DNA from: Xanthocytophaga sp031424975 | GTDB taxonomy: Bacteria > Bacteroidota > Bacteroidia > Cytophagales > 172606-1 | Direction of reading: 5' to 3' | Length of the DNA stretch: 6,296 bases | Assembly (NCBI GenBank): GCA_031424975.1 | Contig: JANPIL010000489.1 | Location: 1-6,296 of the forward strand | Shown here: positions 4,980 to 6,296 of the stretch, in pieces | Layout of the letters: the number at the start of each line of letters is the position of its first letter | Position numbering within the stretch: the first letter of the stretch is position 1 | Translations under genes and position numbers: made by a program | The notes under the pieces: generated by a model | What the model was told of the DNA's origin: nothing | The model's input: the letters and a program-made list of their open reading frames with translations, nothing else | Database searches by the model: none

Positions 4980-5786
4980 ATGGAGACGAAACCGAAATTG
5001 ACGCTGAAAAGCGTTCTTAACAGTCTGGACGTGTTCAAGCTGTTTAACCGCGACGAGCTGGGGAATTTCACCATTCTCAAACGCACCGTCATTGCCGCCG
5101 TGGGTGCGGCCACGTACTGGCGCTACGCCGTCATGAACAAAATGGACATCGAGGGCACCGAATACCTGCGTGCCCTGCCCGATACCAACGTGCTTTTCCT
5201 GTCTAACCACCAGACGTACTTTGCGGATGTGATGGCTTTCTACCACATTTTTTCGAGCGTGAAGTGGGGCTTTGAAAACAACATCAACGTGCCGGTATAC
5301 CTGCTGGCTCCACGCGTGAAAACCTATTACGTGGCCGCCAACGAAACCATGAGCAAGGGCCTGCTGCCCAAGTTGTTCAGCTACACCGGCGCGGTCACGA
5401 TTGAACGGTCGTGGCGGGTCAACGGCGAGGAAGTGAAACGCGCCGTGGATGCGGGCGGGCAGGACAAGATTGGCAAGGCACTGGAAGAAGGCTGGGTAGT
5501 GAGCTTTCCGCAGGGCACCACCAGTCCCTACGCCCCCATCCGCAAAGGCACGGCGCACCTGATCAAGGAGCACAACCCGATTGTGGTGCCGGTGGTGATT
5601 GATGGTTTCCGGCGGGCATTCGACAAGAAAGGGCTGTTTTTCAAGAAAACGAACACCCAACTTTCGGTCAAGTTCAAAGAGCCGATGCGGTTTGACCCCA
5701 ACCTGACGGTGGATGAAATCGTGGCCAAAGTGCGCGAACTGATTGAACAGGAAGCTCCCGTTGAGAAAATGAAATGGATCAAGTAA
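4980..5786 (+). CDS. PlsC-like (1-acylglycerol-3-phosphate acyltransferase superfamily) acyltransferase with divergent motifs
   Basis: The 268-residue protein fits the size of the PlsC/LPLAT superfamily, which moves acyl groups from acyl-ACP or acyl-CoA to lysophospholipids or related acceptors at the inner membrane face. Visible motifs are: block I SNHQTYFAD (N76, H77, D83); block II GAVTIERSWR (137-146, R143); block III FPQGTTS (177-183); and block IV VVPVVIDG. Two features are odd. Block I has five residues between His and Asp rather than the usual four, and block III has Q and T where most enzymes have E and R (FPEGTRS), residues that contact the acceptor phosphate. The true acceptor may therefore differ from lysophosphatidic acid. 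A hydrophobic patch near 36-46 is at most weakly membrane-associating. ATG 4980 starts well before block I; no clear ribosome-binding site is seen. Confidence 0.85.
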   Translation: METKPKLTLKSVLNSLDVFKLFNRDELGNFTILKRTVIAAVGAATYWRYAVMNKMDIEGTEYLRALPDTNVLFLSNHQTYFADVMAFYHIFSSVKWGFENNINVPVYLLAPRVKTYYVAANETMSKGLLPKLFSYTGAVTIERSWRVNGEEVKRAVDAGGQDKIGKALEEGWVVSFPQGTTSPYAPIRKGTAHLIKEHNPIVVPVVIDGFRRAFDKKGLFFKKTNTQLSVKFKEPMRFDPNLTVDEIVAKVRELIEQEAPVEKMKWIK

Positions 5787-5800
5787 ATGCCGAAAACCGA

Positions 5801-5885
5801 GGCCTCCCCCCTGTCTGCCAACAGGCAGGCAATCCCCTCCGAAAGAGGGGGCTTTGAAAACTCCCCCTTCGGGGGCTGGGGGGCC
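5801..5885 (+). repeat. Multi-hairpin, cloverleaf-like intergenic repeat
   Basis: Three successive hairpins are visible: TGTCTGCC (5812-5819)/GGCAGGCA (5824-5831) with loop AACA and one G-T pair; CCCCTC (5834-5839)/GAGGGG (5845-5850) with loop CGAAA; and CCCCC (5863-5867)/GGGGG (5871-5875) with loop TTC. The outer ends, GGCCtCCCCCC (5801-5811) and GGGGGGCC (5878-5885), can pair to close the whole. I recall very similar G/C-hairpin elements scattered between genes in many Bacteroidota genomes, but have not searched. It may also stop transcription from the acyltransferase gene, though no T-tract follows. Confidence 0.75.
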
Positions 5886-5889
5886 AAAT

Positions 5890-5921
5890 AAATAGTATCT
5901 TCCAAAAACCCTAAACCCACC
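5890..5921 (+). repeat. Bipartite intergenic element, copy 5
   Basis: AAATAGTATCTT lies at 5890-5901 (the next base is C instead of T), followed, after position 5902, by a 10-nt spacer (CAAAAACCCT) and AAACCCACC at 5913-5921. The start codon of the next gene follows at 5926, only 24 nt after the AT-rich box. If the box were a -7 promoter element, the leader would be about 15-20 nt. This is the most degenerate copy. Confidence 0.78.
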
Positions 5922-5925
5922 TGCC

Positions 5926-6296
5926 ATGCGTACAAGCCTGTTGACAATCATTCTTTCAGCCGCTGTCATTTTTTCAGCCGCCGCCCAAATCCAGAAATCG
6001 CCGGTGGGCGTGCAACTCTACAGTTTCCGCGACCAGTTTGCCAAGGATGTGCGCGGCACGATGCAAAAAGTGAAGGACTTGGGATTCGGGTACGTGGAAA
6101 TCGCCGGGTTTTACGGCATGGATGCCAAAGGATTCAAAACCCTGCTGGACGAATTCGGGTTGAAGGCCACCGGAACCGGCGCTGACTTCGGCGAGTTGGA
6201 GGATGCGGCAAAACTGAAAACCGTGATTGCCAACGCCAAGGCACTGGGCGTGAAGTTTGTGGTCTGCTACTGGATTCCGCACACGGGCACCGATTT
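5926..6296 (+). CDS. Exported sugar phosphate isomerase/epimerase-like protein (xylose-isomerase-like TIM barrel), 3' truncated by the window
   Basis: The frame runs open from ATG 5926 to the window end, giving 123 residues of what is usually a protein of roughly 280-300. Residues 1-20 (MRTSLLTIIL then SAAVIFSAAA) are a signal peptide ending before Q21, so the product should be periplasmic. The first part of the barrel follows: SPVGVQLYSFRDQF (25-38), the helix DVRGTMQKVKDLGF, the strand YVEIAGFYG, and VIANAKALGVKFVV leading to CYWIPH. This is the pattern of Bacteroidota sugar phosphate isomerase/epimerase proteins of the AP-endonuclease-2/xylose-isomerase-like superfamily, several of which act in carbohydrate breakdown. 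The metal ligands lie beyond the window, so activity cannot be judged. Element copy 5 sits immediately upstream. Confidence 0.88.
   Translation, partial: MRTSLLTIILSAAVIFSAAAQIQKSPVGVQLYSFRDQFAKDVRGTMQKVKDLGFGYVEIAGFYGMDAKGFKTLLDEFGLKATGTGADFGELEDAAKLKTVIANAKALGVKFVVCYWIPHTGTD

Noticed and set aside
4977..5969. Minus-strand open frame of 330 codons opposite the acyltransferase
   Set aside because: It runs across the hairpin repeat and the acyltransferase coding sequence and has no family signature.
1..6296. CRISPR array, tRNA or rRNA gene, prophage or insertion sequence
   Set aside because: No regularly spaced repeats, tRNA-type conserved loops, rRNA sequence, transposase or integrase coding was seen. 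The cloverleaf-like repeat at 5801-5885 lacks tRNA consensus bases.

Overview
The window most likely comes from a Bacteroidota chromosome of moderately high GC. The evidence is the set of protein families (an Rcp1-like receiver, a receiver-first histidine kinase, an M61 glycyl-aminopeptidase-like protease with a PDZ domain, a PlsC-like acyltransferase and an exported sugar-isomerase-like protein). It is also supported by start codons without clear Shine-Dalgarno sequences, one AT-rich promoter fitting the Bacteroidota -33/-7 pattern, and a G/C-hairpin intergenic repeat of a kind I recall from this phylum. I cannot name the genus. All genes read left to right.

Layout. 1-131 is the C-terminal Fis-type DNA-binding end of a probable sigma-54-dependent response regulator. 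132-504 is a long spacer with a candidate promoter. 505-960 (single-domain receiver) and 953-2392 (REC-PAS-HisKA-HATPase sensor kinase) overlap by 8 bp and are surely co-transcribed. After a structured 182-bp spacer comes a second single-domain receiver, 2575-2958, closed by a strong terminator. Then follow an exported M61 metalloprotease (3070-4845) with its own terminator, a PlsC-like acyltransferase (4980-5786), a multi-hairpin repeat (about 5801-5885), and the start of an exported sugar phosphate isomerase/epimerase-like protein (5926 to the window end).

Working together. Bases 1-2958 look like a soluble phosphorelay module: a DNA-binding output regulator, two free receivers and a cytosolic kinase that carries its own N-terminal receiver. 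No HPt protein is present in the window. The later genes are envelope or metabolic functions with no obvious link to the signalling block, and they appear to be separate transcription units.

Most notable observation. Each of the five intergenic spacers longer than 100 bp contains exactly one copy of a bipartite element: AAATAGTATCTT(T), then a spacer of exactly 10 nt, then AAACC(C)(C)GCC-like sequence. The 12-mer is identical in all five copies, four on + and one on -, and it is absent from the interior of genes. In several copies the C-rich half forms one arm of a hairpin, in two cases a terminator. This could be a conserved promoter-plus-leader element with a divergent -33 region, a regulator site, or a dispersed intergenic repeat. 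The leaders of the two free receivers also share a second block of about 31 nt just before their start codons.
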